Shown: piece after piece, positions 9,600-19,390 of the stretch
Position numbering within the stretch: position 1 is the first letter of the stretch
How the letters are laid out: the number at the start of each line of letters is the position of its first letter
Assembly: GCF_024105735.1 (NCBI RefSeq)
Contig: NZ_JAAAML010000004.1
Location: 434,001 to 498,000, forward strand
Direction: 5' to 3'
From: Parahoeflea alexandrii
GTDB taxonomy: Bacteria; Pseudomonadota; Alphaproteobacteria; Rhizobiales; Rhizobiaceae
DNA length: 64,000 nt
Notes under the pieces: generated by a model
What the model was told of the DNA's origin: nothing
Seen by the model: only the letters and a program-made list of their open reading frames with translations
Databases searched by the model: none
Position numbers and translations under genes: made by a program

Positions 9600-10029
9600 T
9601 CGAAAAACCTCTTCAAGAAAACGGAGGACGGCGCCTGCGCAAACCATCGGGATGCGTCGCCCTGATATCGAAATGTGCTGACAGAAAACGTCATCAGCCG
9701 GTTGGGGTCCGGCGCGGCGGCTTCCATCCCATGACAGGGGTCACAGGACAGCGGCCACCATCGCCGGGTCAGTCGCTTGACCGCCCGGGGGCTGTCAGGT
9801 TTCTGGTGGAGCGAAGGCGGAATTCGGCAAATGCCCCGGGACAGAAGGGTGACACCCTCCGCCTGGCCAGAGCCTGAAAATCCGCCGGAGCTACCGGATC
9901 AATGGAAAAATGGTCACAACACGTACTCCCGCGATTGGGGCTTGAGGAAACCTAGCCGCGTTTTGATGTGCTGCAAAGCATGTCCGTGCCAACCTCGCGG
10001 TGGTTTTGACGCCGCGTGTTGCGCGAAAG
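9600..10029. other. 430-bp gap, no gene recognised
   Basis: This lies between the MFS start and the GFA gene stop, both minus strand. It must hold the MFS promoter. Open frames here lack family character and plausible ribosome sites. I see no clear repeat or operator. Confidence 0.4.
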
Positions 10030-10422
10030 CTACGCCTCGTCCCGGCTTTCCTCGTCGCAGTCGCGCTCGTAATGCCGGGCGAGCGGGAACGGCGGCAGCC
10101 AGGATTCGCGGCGCAGGGTCCAGAGCTCGTAAGTGGGGATGAACCGGTCGGGCTGATCGAGCGCGCCGAGATGGACTTCGATCTCGTCGCCCGAGCGACT
10201 GAAGACCGAGGAGCCGCATTCGGGGCAGAAATGCCGACCCTGGTAGTGGCGCGTCTCGCCTTCGACCACGACCGCCGTTTCGCGGAAGATGGCGGAGGCG
10301 TGAAACAGGGCGCCGTGGTGCTTGCGGCAATCGAGGCAATGGCAGAGGCCGACCCGGTCAGGTTCGCCCGACGCGGTGATGCGGACCTTGCCGCAAAGGC
10401 AGCCGCCGGTGACGTGTGTCAT
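10030..10422 (-). CDS. GFA-family zinc protein
   Basis: A 130-aa cytoplasmic protein with the GFA (glutathione-dependent formaldehyde-activating enzyme/CENP-V) fold. Its zinc ligands are visible as three clusters: GGCLCGKV (residues ~6-13), CHCLDCRK (~27-34) and CPECGSSVF (~66-74). The family name comes from Gfa of Paracoccus, but most members have unknown substrates, so formaldehyde detoxification should not be assumed. It is monocistronic. Confidence 0.88.
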   Translation of the reverse strand: MTHVTGGCLCGKVRITASGEPDRVGLCHCLDCRKHHGALFHASAIFRETAVVVEGETRHYQGRHFCPECGSSVFSRSGDEIEVHLGALDQPDRFIPTYELWTLRRESWLPPFPLARHYERDCDEESRDEA

Positions 10423-11220
10423 GTCAAAGCCTCCTCAACGCTGCAATTTCCGCCATAGACCGGAATGAAGTCTACAGGCGATGGCGCCGGGCTTGCAATC
10501 GACGGGGCAATCGACGGGGTGCGGTGTCCGGTCAAGAAGGATTGCGTAGGTCACAGCTTACGGAATTGCAGCCGCCGGCAATCCCGCGCGCGCGAGCGCC
10601 GGGGTCTGGCAAAAAAGATCGGGTCCGGAGGGCCGCGCGCGGGCTGACGCCTCTGAAGATGGTTGGTATGGGTGTGCATGCGAGGCGCATGCACGGGGTG
10701 GCGCAGCGCGCGCGCAGACCCGAGTCTCGCCGGACGGTGTCCACGTCCGACAGGCGGTGGCGTGCCGCTTGTTGGCTGCCCGGACACGGGCGGCCTCAAC
10801 GGCTTGTGGCATTCTCCGACACGGGCTTGGCCTTCGCGTTGACGATGCGGGAGCGCCAGGGCGCGGCGCGTGAGCGCCATGCCCTTTCCCGTATCCGCAA
10901 GACGGCCCGCCACAGGCCCGTTTCCACCCCCGCCCCGGCTGCCGGCCGGCGCGGACCGGCACAGAGGGCAAGGATTTCTCCGGTGGCTGGTCAGGCGCCC
11001 GTCCGGGAGGGACGAGAGATCTGCCAGCGGAGCAATGCCGGTGCACTGCCTCCTCCCTCCACCTGCCGCACGTTACGACAGCTTCGGAAGGCCTTCCTCC
11101 CGCCTGGACCGAGACGTTTGCGATCCATCCGGCGGCGGGAGCGGGATGAGTGTGGCATGGGGGCGAAGGGTGTGGAAGAAATGGGGGGGATTTTGGCGTG
11201 GGAATCTCGCGGCGGACACC

Positions 11221-11243
11221 TTCTCCCCCCTGGTGGGGGAGAA
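11221..11243. repeat. Short palindromic element, TTCTCCCCC type
   Basis: TTCTCCCCC (11221-11229) pairs with GGGGGAGAA (11235-11243) around a 5-nt loop. It shares the C-run/G-run core with the element at 11408-11445 and looks like a truncated copy of the same dispersed repeat. Confidence 0.5.
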
Positions 11244-11407
11244 TGCGAAATCATGAGCTTGGCTTCAGCAAAGTCATAGATTCGTCCAGCTGATAGGTCA
11301 TTTACACAGCAGACCGGATAGGTGGTTTACAGTTTTGGCTGGGAATGCCCGACAGGGCAGATGGGGGGTGAGGCCGCAGACATCGGATCCGGAGCGATAC
11401 CCCCCTC

Positions 11408-11445
11408 TGTCGGCGATGCCGACATCTCCCCCGCAAGGGGGAGAT
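11408..11445. repeat. Double-hairpin palindromic repeat
   Basis: Two adjacent hairpins: TGTCGGC (11408-11414) with GCCGACA (11418-11424), then ATCTCCCCC (11424-11432) with GGGGGAGAT (11437-11445) around GCAA. Such CCCCCTCTGTC-type elements are scattered in intergenic DNA of many Hyphomicrobiales. It lies just past the 3' end of the chemoreceptor gene and could also act in its mRNA 3' end. Confidence 0.6.
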
Positions 11446-11470
11446 CAGGTGGGCTCGGCGGCCTGCGCCG

Positions 11471-14002
11471 TTACGCAGCCCGGTTCTGTCCGGCGGTGCG
11501 CCCTTCTTCGAGATCGAGGCGGAACTTGGCTACGAGGGCGGTGAGTTCGGCGGCTTCCTGGGCGAGGGTGTGGCTCGAGGCGTTGGTCTGTTCGACCATG
11601 GCGGCGTTCTGCTGGGTCATCTGGTCCATCTGGCCCACCGCCGCATTGACCTCGGCAAGGCCGGTCGATTGTTCGCGGCTGGCGGTCGCCATGGCGCCGA
11701 CATGCTCGGAGATTTCCTCGATGCGGGCGATGATGCGGGTGATGGCCTCGCCGGTCTCGCCGACGAGCGAGACGCCGGAGCGGACCTCCTCGCCCGACGC
11801 CGCGATCAGTTCCTTGATCTCCTTGGCGGCGTTGGCCGAGCGGCCGGCCAGTTCGCGGACCTCCTGGGCGACGACGGCGAAGCCCTTGCCGGCTTCGCCC
11901 GCACGCGCCGCCTCGACACCGGCATTGAGCGCCAGCAGGTTGGTCTGGAAGGCGATCTCGTCGATGACGCCGATGATCCTGTCGATCTTGCCCGAGGCCT
12001 CCTCGATGCGGCTCATGGCGTCGACGGCACGGGCGACGATCTGGCCCGAGGCGCGGGCGTCATTGGCGGTGTCGCCGGCCAGCTTGTCGGTGTCCGACGC
12101 GCGGCTCGAGGCGGTGCGCACGGTGGCCGAGATCTCGTCGACGGCAGCAGCGGTCTCCTCAAGCGAGGCTGCCTGCTGCTCGGTGCGGCGGGCGAGATCA
12201 TCGGCAGCGGAGCGCATCTGGCCGCTGTTGGAGCTGATCGAGGCGGCATTGTCGCGGATCTGGCTGAGCGCGTCGCGCATCTGCTCGATGGAGCCATTGA
12301 AATCGAGCCGCAGGCTGTCGAGTTCACCGGCAAAGGGGGTGTCGATGGTGGAGACAAGGTTGCCCTGGGAGAGATCGCGCAGCGCGGCACCGAGCTGCTC
12401 GACGGCGAAGCGGACCTGGGCGTCGGCCTGAGCCTTCTCGGTGTCGGACTGCTGGCGCGCCCGGGCGGCCATCTCGCGTTCCTTCTCGCTTTCGCCCTCG
12501 ATGCGGATCTTGTCGATGGCGTTCATCTTGAAGACGTCGAGGGCGCGGGCCATCTCGCCGATCTCGTCGGCGCGGGCCGAGTCGGTGACGGCGACATCGA
12601 GATCGCCGGAGGCGACATCGCCCATGGCGCGGACAAGGCGGCGGATCGGGCCCTTGAGCGCGGCGATCAGCATGAAGGCGGCAACAAGGCCGAAGGCGCC
12701 GCCGACGAGTGCGGCCGAAAGGGTGATGCCCTCGGCGCGGTCCTTGACCGCTTCGGCGCCCTGCTGCTGGCTTGAGGTGAAAGCCAGAACGCTGCTCCAG
12801 GCCTCGTCGATGCGCTCGGAGGCGGCCATGAACAGGCTGGTCTCGGCCTGCTTCTTCTCGATCAGTTCTGCCATCAGCGCCGGAATCGTGACCGACTTGG
12901 CGCTCCAGACCTCGCCGATGGCTTCCATGACGGTCTCACCGCCATTGGAGAAGGCAATCAACTGGATGCTCTGATCGACACGGCTGAGCTTGGCGGCGAC
13001 ATCCTCGCCACGGGTTTCGTCGGGCTGGCCGAGGAAATGGACGATCGACAGCTCGAGCGCGGAGAGATGGGCGAGAAAATCGCGGCTGTCGCTGACGATC
13101 TGCTGGCCCATGAGGATGTCGGCATCGAGCTGGCCGAACCTGAGGGTGGCTTCGCGAGCAACCTGGGAGGCGAGGCCCTGCAGCATGATGCCCGAGGGGC
13201 GCAGCGCGTTGGCGTATTTCTGCAGCTCGATCATGCCGGCCTCGGAGACGACACCGGCCTTCTGAACGGCGAGAAGGCCATCGAGATTGTCGCTCAGCAG
13301 GCTCTTGAGCGCCGGCTTGGTCTCGGGAATGACCTTTGGAAGATCGCGGCTCATCTTGCGGATGTCGCGCTTGAGCTCGTCGGCGGCAGCAAAGGCCTCT
13401 TCCGGCGTGGCGGCAGACGAGATGGCGCTGGAGATCGCGACGATGGCCTGGGCGCCGTTGCCGAGCTGGTCGGCGGCGCGCAACAGGGTCTTGGTTTCGT
13501 CCTCGGCCTGGGCCAGTTCCTGGCCGACGGTGTCAATGGTGGCGTTGAGGCGGCCGCGGACGTTGTCGAGCTCACTGAGCGTCTCGTCAAAGGCACCGTA
13601 GATGCCGGTGACTTCGGTGTGCAGGCCCCAGAGCGCGTCGACATCGGCGCGCAGGGCTTCAGCCACGGTGCGGGATCGGGTCAGGGCCGCGGATTCGGTC
13701 TCGGTCTCGGCCAGCTCTAGGACTTTTTCGACCCGCTGCAACTGGGCGTCGAGGCTCTGCATCACGGCTGCGCGCTTCTCCTCGCTCTGGTCATGGAGGA
13801 AATTGGTCATGCCGGCATAGGCTTCCTTGAAACCGCTCAGGGTCTCGATGCTGGCATTGGTGCCGGTGAGACGGGCGCCGAGCAGATTGCCGGTGTACAG
13901 GTTGATCGCGGCAAGTCCCGCCATTCCCGCGATCAGGGGAATGATGAAGACGACCACCTTGGTCTGGATGGAGAAGCGGGCGAGCAAACGGTCGATGATC
14001 AT
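11471..14002 (-). CDS. Methyl-accepting chemotaxis protein
   Basis: A transmembrane chemoreceptor of 843 aa. TM1 lies at ~16-37 ([20 protein letters not shown]). A long helical periplasmic sensor covers ~40-424 and TM2 ~424-446. HAMP regions follow ([19 protein letters not shown], and a second near [17 protein letters not shown]). The C-terminal signalling coiled coil has the conserved hairpin tip [19 protein letters not shown]. It signals through CheW/CheA to the flagellar motor. The open frame runs 74 codons further upstream without family character; ATG 14002 begins the first membrane segment, with ATG 14035 the alternative. Ligand is unknown. Confidence 0.93.
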   Translation of the reverse strand: MIIDRLLARFSIQTKVVVFIIPLIAGMAGLAAINLYTGNLLGARLTGTNASIETLSGFKEAYAGMTNFLHDQSEEKRAAVMQSLDAQLQRVEKVLELAETETESAALTRSRTVAEALRADVDALWGLHTEVTGIYGAFDETLSELDNVRGRLNATIDTVGQELAQAEDETKTLLRAADQLGNGAQAIVAISSAISSAATPEEAFAAADELKRDIRKMSRDLPKVIPETKPALKSLLSDNLDGLLAVQKAGVVSEAGMIELQKYANALRPSGIMLQGLASQVAREATLRFGQLDADILMGQQIVSDSRDFLAHLSALELSIVHFLGQPDETRGEDVAAKLSRVDQSIQLIAFSNGGETVMEAIGEVWSAKSVTIPALMAELIEKKQAETSLFMAASERIDEAWSSVLAFTSSQQQGAEAVKDRAEGITLSAALVGGAFGLVAAFMLIAALKGPIRRLVRAMGDVASGDLDVAVTDSARADEIGEMARALDVFKMNAIDKIRIEGESEKEREMAARARQQSDTEKAQADAQVRFAVEQLGAALRDLSQGNLVSTIDTPFAGELDSLRLDFNGSIEQMRDALSQIRDNAASISSNSGQMRSAADDLARRTEQQAASLEETAAAVDEISATVRTASSRASDTDKLAGDTANDARASGQIVARAVDAMSRIEEASGKIDRIIGVIDEIAFQTNLLALNAGVEAARAGEAGKGFAVVAQEVRELAGRSANAAKEIKELIAASGEEVRSGVSLVGETGEAITRIIARIEEISEHVGAMATASREQSTGLAEVNAAVGQMDQMTQQNAAMVEQTNASSHTLAQEAAELTALVAKFRLDLEEGRTAGQNRAA

Positions 14003-14308
14003 GAAAATACCTGCACGATAAAAATACACGGACATCGCCGTCCGGGCGAGGAGCTGCATCATGCAAGCCGTCGGGACGGGCACCGGCGGACGGAATGCCC
14101 TTTCGTCAGATGCTGGCAGAACAGGGTTAAAGCAACCTAAACGTACATCTGCGAAATCCGGAGGTGGATCGCAGGTTTCTCGGACCAGCGTCGCGCAATG
14201 TGAGTCCGGCTGGGGCTGCCGCACTGCAAACAGGTCGCGGGCGGGACGCTGGCGCCAGCCGGAAAAACCTCTATGATCGCGGCATTACTGACAAACCCAT
14301 GGTGATTT
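14003..14308. promoter_or_regulatory. Divergent mcp / puuA-like upstream region
   Basis: A 306-bp gap between divergent starts. It must contain both promoters. I see no strong palindrome. Confidence 0.35.
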
Positions 14309-15742
14309 ATGGCCTCCCGCAAGTCCGGCAAACCCGCTTCAGCAAAACCGGCGCAACCCGCCGCGCCCAAATTTCTCGACATCAAGCGCGGCGTCGAAAA
14401 CTGGACCCAGGCCAGCGAGTGGCTCAGGGTTCGCGGTATCGAGGACATCGAGTGCATCACGCCGGACTTCGCCGGCGTGGCGCGCGGCAAGATGATGCCG
14501 TCGTCGAAATTCACCTCCAACACCTCGCTGTCGCTGCCCTCGGCGGTGTTCCGGCACACGATCTCTGGCGAATACCCCGAGGAGACCGGCGATTTCCGCT
14601 ATGATCCGCTCGACGGCGACCTGAAGCTGATGCCGGACCTGTCGACACTATCGGTGGTGCCGTGGGAAACCGACCCGACGGCGCAGGTGATCTGCGACAT
14701 GGTGACCACAAAGGGCGACCCGGTGAGCTACACGCCGCGCAACGTGCTCAAGAAGGTGGTCGAGCTCTACACCGAGCGCGGCTGGAAGCCGGTGGTGGCG
14801 CCGGAAATCGAATTCTACCTGGTGGCGCAGTCGGACGACCCGGATTACCCGCTGAAGCCGCCGCGCGGCCGCTCGGGCCGGACGATCACCGGCGGGCAGT
14901 CCTACTCGATCGCCGGCGTCAACGAGTTCGACGAGCTGGTCGACGACATCTACGATTTCTCCGACAAGCAGGGGCTGGAGATCGACACGCTGATCCACGA
15001 GGAGGGCCCGGCGCAGCTCGAGATCAACTTGCGCCACGGCGACCCGGTGGAGCTTGCCGACCAGGTGTTCCTGTTCAAGCGCACGATCCGTGAGGCGGCG
15101 ATCAAGCACGGCATGTACGCCACCTTCATGGCCAAGCCGATGCAGCAATATGCGGGATCGGCGATGCATATCCACCAGTCGGTGGTGGATGCCAAGACCG
15201 GCAAGAACGTCTTCTCGAAAGCCGACGGCGAGCCGAGCGAAGCCTTCTTTAACTTCATCGGTGGGATGCAGCACTACGTGCCCAAGGCGCTGGTGATGAT
15301 GGCGCCCTATGTCAATTCCTACCGGCGGCTGACGCCGGACATGGCCTGCCCGGTCAACAATGCCTGGGGCTACGACAACCGGACGACCGCCTTCCGGGTG
15401 CCGCATTCCGAACCGGTGGCGCGGCGGGTAGAGAACCGGCTGCCATCGTCGGACGCCAATTCCTACCTGGCGCTGGCGGCGTCGCTGGCCTGCGGCTATC
15501 TCGGCATGGTCAACGGGCTGGTGCCGAGCGACCCGGCCTACCAGACCGTCAACGAAGGCTCGGTCGACCTGCCGCGCGGACTGCTAGAAGCGGTGTCGCT
15601 GCTTGAAAGTGAGTCCGGCTTTGCCCAAGTATTCGGGCAGGAGTTCATCAACACCTATGCCGGCGTCAAGCGCGGCGAATTCGAAACCTTCATGCAGGTG
15701 ATCAGCCCGTGGGAACGCGAGTTCCTGCTGCTCAACGTCTGA
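14309..15742 (+). CDS. puuA: Glutamine synthetase family, probable gamma-glutamylputrescine synthetase
   Basis: A 477-aa cytoplasmic ligase of the glutamine synthetase superfamily. GS motifs visible are VAPEIEFYL (glutamate/metal site), SAMHIHQSV (the H-x-H metal/ATP region) and NRTTAFRVPHSEP (substrate and ATP binding). GS-like enzymes next to an FAD amine oxidase usually ligate glutamate to putrescine (PuuA) as the first step of the Puu pathway. The puuB-like gene follows by 12 bp and a putrescine importer is nearby, so that role is favoured. Another amine substrate is possible. Confidence 0.8.
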   Translation: MASRKSGKPASAKPAQPAAPKFLDIKRGVENWTQASEWLRVRGIEDIECITPDFAGVARGKMMPSSKFTSNTSLSLPSAVFRHTISGEYPEETGDFRYDPLDGDLKLMPDLSTLSVVPWETDPTAQVICDMVTTKGDPVSYTPRNVLKKVVELYTERGWKPVVAPEIEFYLVAQSDDPDYPLKPPRGRSGRTITGGQSYSIAGVNEFDELVDDIYDFSDKQGLEIDTLIHEEGPAQLEINLRHGDPVELADQVFLFKRTIREAAIKHGMYATFMAKPMQQYAGSAMHIHQSVVDAKTGKNVFSKADGEPSEAFFNFIGGMQHYVPKALVMMAPYVNSYRRLTPDMACPVNNAWGYDNRTTAFRVPHSEPVARRVENRLPSSDANSYLALAASLACGYLGMVNGLVPSDPAYQTVNEGSVDLPRGLLEAVSLLESESGFAQVFGQEFINTYAGVKRGEFETFMQVISPWEREFLLLNV

Positions 15743-15754
15743 GAAATGCAAGCC

Positions 15755-17041
15755 ATGACCTACCAAAGCCCCATTGCACCGGGCGTCTCGTTCTATGAGG
15801 CCACGCTCGGCGAGCGTCCCCCCTACGCCTCCCTGCCCGGAGCCACAACTGCCGACGTCGTCATCGTCGGCGGCGGTTTCACCGGGCTGCAGGCGGCCTA
15901 TCACCTGGCCGCAAGCGGCAAGGACGTGGTGCTGATCGAGGGCGCGCGCTTCGGCGACGGCGCCTCGGGCCGCAATGGCGGGCAGCTTGGCACCGGACAG
16001 CGGGCCTGGGTGGAGGAGAGCGAGGCGGATTTCGGCCGCGACAACGCCAAGGCGCAGTTTGCCGTGGCCGAGCGGGCGAAGATGCATCTGCTCAGCTTTT
16101 CCGCAACCCACAACATCGACGCCGATTTCCGCCCGGGCCAGATCTCGGCGGCGCACAAGCCAGGTTACGTCAAGGATTACCGCGACCATGTGAAAATCAT
16201 GACCGAGGAGTACGGCTACGAGGGCCTGCGGTTTCTGGACCGCGAGCAGCTTGCCGCGGCACTCGGTTCGACGCGCTACCACGGCGGCACCCATGACGCG
16301 GGGACGGGCCACATCAATCCGCTGAAATACGTGGTCGGGCTGGCGCGGGCTGCCTCTCAAGCCGGGGCGCGGCTGCACGAGAATACGCGGGCACGAGGCA
16401 TTGCCAGTGCCGGCGGCAAGGTGACGGTGAAGACCGATGCCGGCGACATCGTCGCCGGACGCGCGCTGATTGCCTGCAACGCCTTCATCGACGGGCTGGA
16501 GCCGGTGACCTCGGCGCATGTGATGCCGATCCGCTCGTTCATCGGCGCCACGGTGCCGCTGGGCGATGACAGCCCGGTGATCCCCGGCGGAGAATCGGTC
16601 GACGATTCGCGCTTCGTGGTGCGTTACTTCCGCAAGAGTGCCGACGGGCGGCTGCTGTTTGGCGGTCGTGAGGCCTACACGTCGGACAATCCGACCGACA
16701 TCTCGAGCCACATAAGGCGGCAGATCGCCGAGCTCTACCCGGCGCTGAAAGATGTCGAGATCACCCATTCCTGGGGCGGCTCGGTGGGGATCACGCTGTC
16801 GCGGCGGCCGTTCGTGCGCGAAGTGATGAAGAACGTCACCTCGATCGGCGGGTTTTCCGGCCACGGGGTGATGCTGTCGAACTATTGCGGCAAGCTCTAT
16901 GCCGACCATGTGCTGGGCGGTTCGGAGGATCTCGAGGTGATGCGCAACCTCAAGGTCGGCCCCTTCCCCGGCGGCGACCGCTTCCGCAAGCCGCTGCTGT
17001 TCCTGGCGCTGACCTGGTATTCGCTGCGGGACCGGTTCTAG
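15755..17041 (+). CDS. puuB: FAD-dependent oxidoreductase, probable gamma-glutamylputrescine oxidase
   Basis: A 428-aa DAO-family flavoenzyme. The N-terminal Rossmann FAD motif is VVIVGGGFTGLQAAYHLA (residues ~33-50), followed by ASGRNGGQL, typical of PuuB/OrdL. The C-terminus carries GGFSGHGVMLSNYCGK. It would oxidise gamma-glutamylputrescine to the aldehyde with release of ammonia and hydrogen peroxide. ATG 15755 is chosen over 15746 because GAGA then sits about 9 bp upstream. Together with puuA it forms a two-gene operon; the later Puu steps (aldehyde dehydrogenase, hydrolase) are not in the window. Confidence 0.85.
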   Translation: MTYQSPIAPGVSFYEATLGERPPYASLPGATTADVVIVGGGFTGLQAAYHLAASGKDVVLIEGARFGDGASGRNGGQLGTGQRAWVEESEADFGRDNAKAQFAVAERAKMHLLSFSATHNIDADFRPGQISAAHKPGYVKDYRDHVKIMTEEYGYEGLRFLDREQLAAALGSTRYHGGTHDAGTGHINPLKYVVGLARAASQAGARLHENTRARGIASAGGKVTVKTDAGDIVAGRALIACNAFIDGLEPVTSAHVMPIRSFIGATVPLGDDSPVIPGGESVDDSRFVVRYFRKSADGRLLFGGREAYTSDNPTDISSHIRRQIAELYPALKDVEITHSWGGSVGITLSRRPFVREVMKNVTSIGGFSGHGVMLSNYCGKLYADHVLGGSEDLEVMRNLKVGPFPGGDRFRKPLLFLALTWYSLRDRF

Positions 17042-17166
17042 GGGAACAGCAGATAGCCCGTTGGCCGGTCGGTCCCGTTTTCCGGCCAGCCAGCGTGGCG
17101 ACATACCGCACGGTGAATGCGGCGTTGAATTGCTACCATCGCTCCAAATTCGGCTCAGGTCATATC

Positions 17167-17631
17167 ATGCAGGGTTTCACTTCAAAGGCGCCATACTCTT
17201 ATCGGACGGATCCCACCGTGCCGAGTTTTGATGATCATGGGCCGGCGACGGTGATGGATGGCGAATGCGTGCTGTGCTCGGTTGGCGCCCGACTGATCGC
17301 TCGCTTCGACAAAGCCGGGGAGTTTCGCATCTGCCGATCCCAGACACCGCTTGGACGGGCACTCCTGCATCATTACGGGTTGTCTGCCGATGATCCGGAG
17401 AGCTGGCTGTACATCGCCGATGGCCAGGCCTTCACCTCGCTTGACGCGATGATCCGGGCAGGCCGGCGGGTTGGCGGAGTTGGTCTGCTGCTGCAACCGC
17501 TGCGACTGATGCCCCGCAGCCTGCAAGATTGGCTTTACCGGCGGCTCGCACGCAACAGGTATCGGTTGTTTGGACGCAACAACATGTGCGAAATTCCGGA
17601 TCCGGCGCTGCGGGCAAGGCTCATGGAATGA
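17167..17631 (+). CDS. DUF393 (DCC family) thiol-disulfide oxidoreductase-like protein
   Basis: A 154-aa protein with the DCC motif DGECVLCSVGARLIARFD at ~30-47, where DGxCxLC holds the paired cysteines, plus further DUF393 features (DAMIRAGRRVGGVG). DUF393 proteins are thioredoxin-like, but their partners are mostly unknown. The ATG at 17167 has AGGT upstream; longer upstream reading overlaps puuB. The last codons overlap the next gene by ATGA, so the two are translationally coupled and probably work together. Confidence 0.85.
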   Translation: MQGFTSKAPYSYRTDPTVPSFDDHGPATVMDGECVLCSVGARLIARFDKAGEFRICRSQTPLGRALLHHYGLSADDPESWLYIADGQAFTSLDAMIRAGRRVGGVGLLLQPLRLMPRSLQDWLYRRLARNRYRLFGRNNMCEIPDPALRARLME

Positions 17632-19277
17632 AGGTCGTCGTTCTGGGTGGCTACGGCGTCTTTGGATCCCGGCTGGCCGAACTTCTGGTACGCGATGGCC
17701 ATGATGTGGTGGTGGCCGGACGAAGCCTGAGCAAGGCGCAAGCACTGTCCGGAAGGCTTGGTTGCAAAGCCTTGGCCGTGGATGTCCGCAGGGAACCGGA
17801 TGCGCTGTTTGCGGGGTCGCCGGATGTCGTTGTCGATGCCGCCGGCCCCTTCCAGACCTATGGGCACGATCCCTATGTCATCCCACGCCTCTGTATCGAG
17901 CATGGCGCAGACTACCTGGATCTCTCCGATGATGCAGCGTTTACCGCCGGCCTGGAAGTGCTTGACGATCTTGCCCGAAGGGCCAGGCGCAGATTGCTTT
18001 CGGGAGTATCTAGCGTACCTGGGCTTTCCTCTTCCATTGCCGCCGATCTTTGCAAGGGCCTTGATGAAATCCTGCTGATCGACACAGCCATACTGCCCGG
18101 CAACCGGGCACCGCGCGGCGCGTCAGTCATATCCAGCATCGTTGGTCAACTGGGAACGCGTTCACGCGTCTGGCGCGGCGGCATCTGGCGTGACCAGCAG
18201 TGCTGGAGTGACGCCCGCAAGATACGTCTTTCTGCCGACTTAGAAAGATCCGGGCACTTCATCGAGGTGCCGGACATCTTGCTGTTTCCCGCATTCTTCG
18301 GCGCAAGATCGGTGATGTTCCGCGCAGGCATGGAACTTGGCATCATGAATGTCGGCATGCGCGGAGTGGGTTGGCTAAGGCAGCGGTGGAAATTCGATAT
18401 CACCCCGGGGCGGGCCGAGCTCTTCAGACGAATTGCCAATCTTCTTCTCCCCTTCGGAACCGACCGCGGCGGCATGCGGGTCGTAGTCGTCGGTCGCAGA
18501 GGCAATGAGGTGATACGGCGAGAATGGCGGCTCGTCGCCGAAGCTGGAGACGGGCCTTACATTCCCGCAGTGGCGGCTCGTGCCCTCATCCGGCGTCTTG
18601 ACCGGATCACTCCGGGGGCTCGCGCCTGCCTGGCCGAGGCAACGCGGGCAGAAATGGAGCAAGCCATGACCGATCTGGCCGTTTCGACGGTCAGGGACGA
18701 AGCTCCGTCTCCAACCCTGTTTCAGACAGTGCTTGCCGACCGGTGGGCAGACCTGCCGCCGGAAGTCCAGTCGCTGCACCGTGTTCAGGACATCGAGAGT
18801 TTTTCGGGAAAAGCCCGGGTCACACGCGGTAGCTCGCTGACGGCCCGCTTCATTGCGTGGGTTTTCGGATTTCCGGCTGCAGCCGATGAAACGCCGGTCA
18901 CGGTGACAAAAACGCGTAGGGGATCGGGAGAAATCTGGGAACGGAACTTCGGGGGGCGCATTTTTCGCTCCTACTGCACGCCCGCCGGCAGCCAATACCG
19001 CTTCCGGGAACGCTTCTGGCCGTTCACCTTCGAGATGGACCTGCCTGTGGAGGATGGCAGTTTGCGGTTCCCGGTTTGCCGGGGGTGGTGCCTCGGCATC
19101 CCACTTCCGGGTTTTCTGCTGCCAAGAAGCGAAAGCCGCGAGTACGCCCTGAAAGGCGTATTCCACTTTGATGTCGCGCTGACTGCACCGTTTGGCGGAG
19201 GCCTGATCGTGCGTTACCGTGGTCACCTGCACCCCGATAGCCGCAACCTCGCAAGCCTTTCCCAAGCCTGCTCCTGA
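17628..19277 (+). CDS. Saccharopine dehydrogenase-like NAD(P)-binding protein with DUF4166 domain
   Basis: A 549-aa protein. The N-terminal Rossmann domain begins at once (MKVVVLGGYGVFGSRLAELL) and continues with DVVVDAAGPFQTYGHDPYV, the saccharopine dehydrogenase NADP-binding type. The C-terminal ~190 residues (SLTARFIAWVFGFP onward, with GEIWERNFGGRIFRS) match the DUF4166 type. The two halves are often found fused or adjacent. Reaction is unknown. It overlaps the DUF393 gene by 4 bp, which suggests a redox or lipid-modifying pair, but this is inference. Confidence 0.85.
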   Translation: MKVVVLGGYGVFGSRLAELLVRDGHDVVVAGRSLSKAQALSGRLGCKALAVDVRREPDALFAGSPDVVVDAAGPFQTYGHDPYVIPRLCIEHGADYLDLSDDAAFTAGLEVLDDLARRARRRLLSGVSSVPGLSSSIAADLCKGLDEILLIDTAILPGNRAPRGASVISSIVGQLGTRSRVWRGGIWRDQQCWSDARKIRLSADLERSGHFIEVPDILLFPAFFGARSVMFRAGMELGIMNVGMRGVGWLRQRWKFDITPGRAELFRRIANLLLPFGTDRGGMRVVVVGRRGNEVIRREWRLVAEAGDGPYIPAVAARALIRRLDRITPGARACLAEATRAEMEQAMTDLAVSTVRDEAPSPTLFQTVLADRWADLPPEVQSLHRVQDIESFSGKARVTRGSSLTARFIAWVFGFPAAADETPVTVTKTRRGSGEIWERNFGGRIFRSYCTPAGSQYRFRERFWPFTFEMDLPVEDGSLRFPVCRGWCLGIPLPGFLLPRSESREYALKGVFHFDVALTAPFGGGLIVRYRGHLHPDSRNLASLSQACS

Positions 19278-19336
19278 TAGCCAGGCGTCACTCGGAGGGT
19301 AAAAACCGAACCTCCAGACTTCTCAGCCCTAGCTTT

Positions 19337-19352
19337 ATCTAATCGATTAGAT
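19337..19352. promoter_or_regulatory. 16-bp perfect palindrome upstream of zwf
   Basis: ATCTAATCGATTAGAT is perfectly self-complementary and centred about 46 bp before the zwf ATG. Its position and symmetry fit an operator for a dimeric regulator of the Entner-Doudoroff operon. Gamma-proteobacterial zwf/edd genes are controlled by the RpiR-family HexR, but no regulator gene is adjacent here, so the binder is unknown. Confidence 0.65.
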
Positions 19353-19390
19353 TATGCGTATGGCACCGTTCACGGACAGGATGCCATGCA

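Larger units (their letters stand above)
10423..11470. other. About 1 kb non-coding, repeat-bearing gap
   Basis: High-GC sequence between the GFA and MCP genes. Open frames exist on both strands, but they are arginine- and proline-rich, mutually overlapping and have no recognisable domain, so I call none. It holds a short direct repeat (CAATCGACGGGG twice near 10497-10518) and two palindromic elements listed separately. It may be a decayed gene region or a landing zone for small repeats. Confidence 0.45.

Noticed and set aside
10416-11279. 287-codon arginine-rich plus-strand open frame in the 1-kb gap
   Set aside because: No ribosome site or domain, extreme Arg/Pro content, overlapped by equally open frames on the other strand.
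15584-17104. 506-codon minus-strand frame opposite puuB
   Set aside because: Antisense shadow; puuB has clear FAD motifs.
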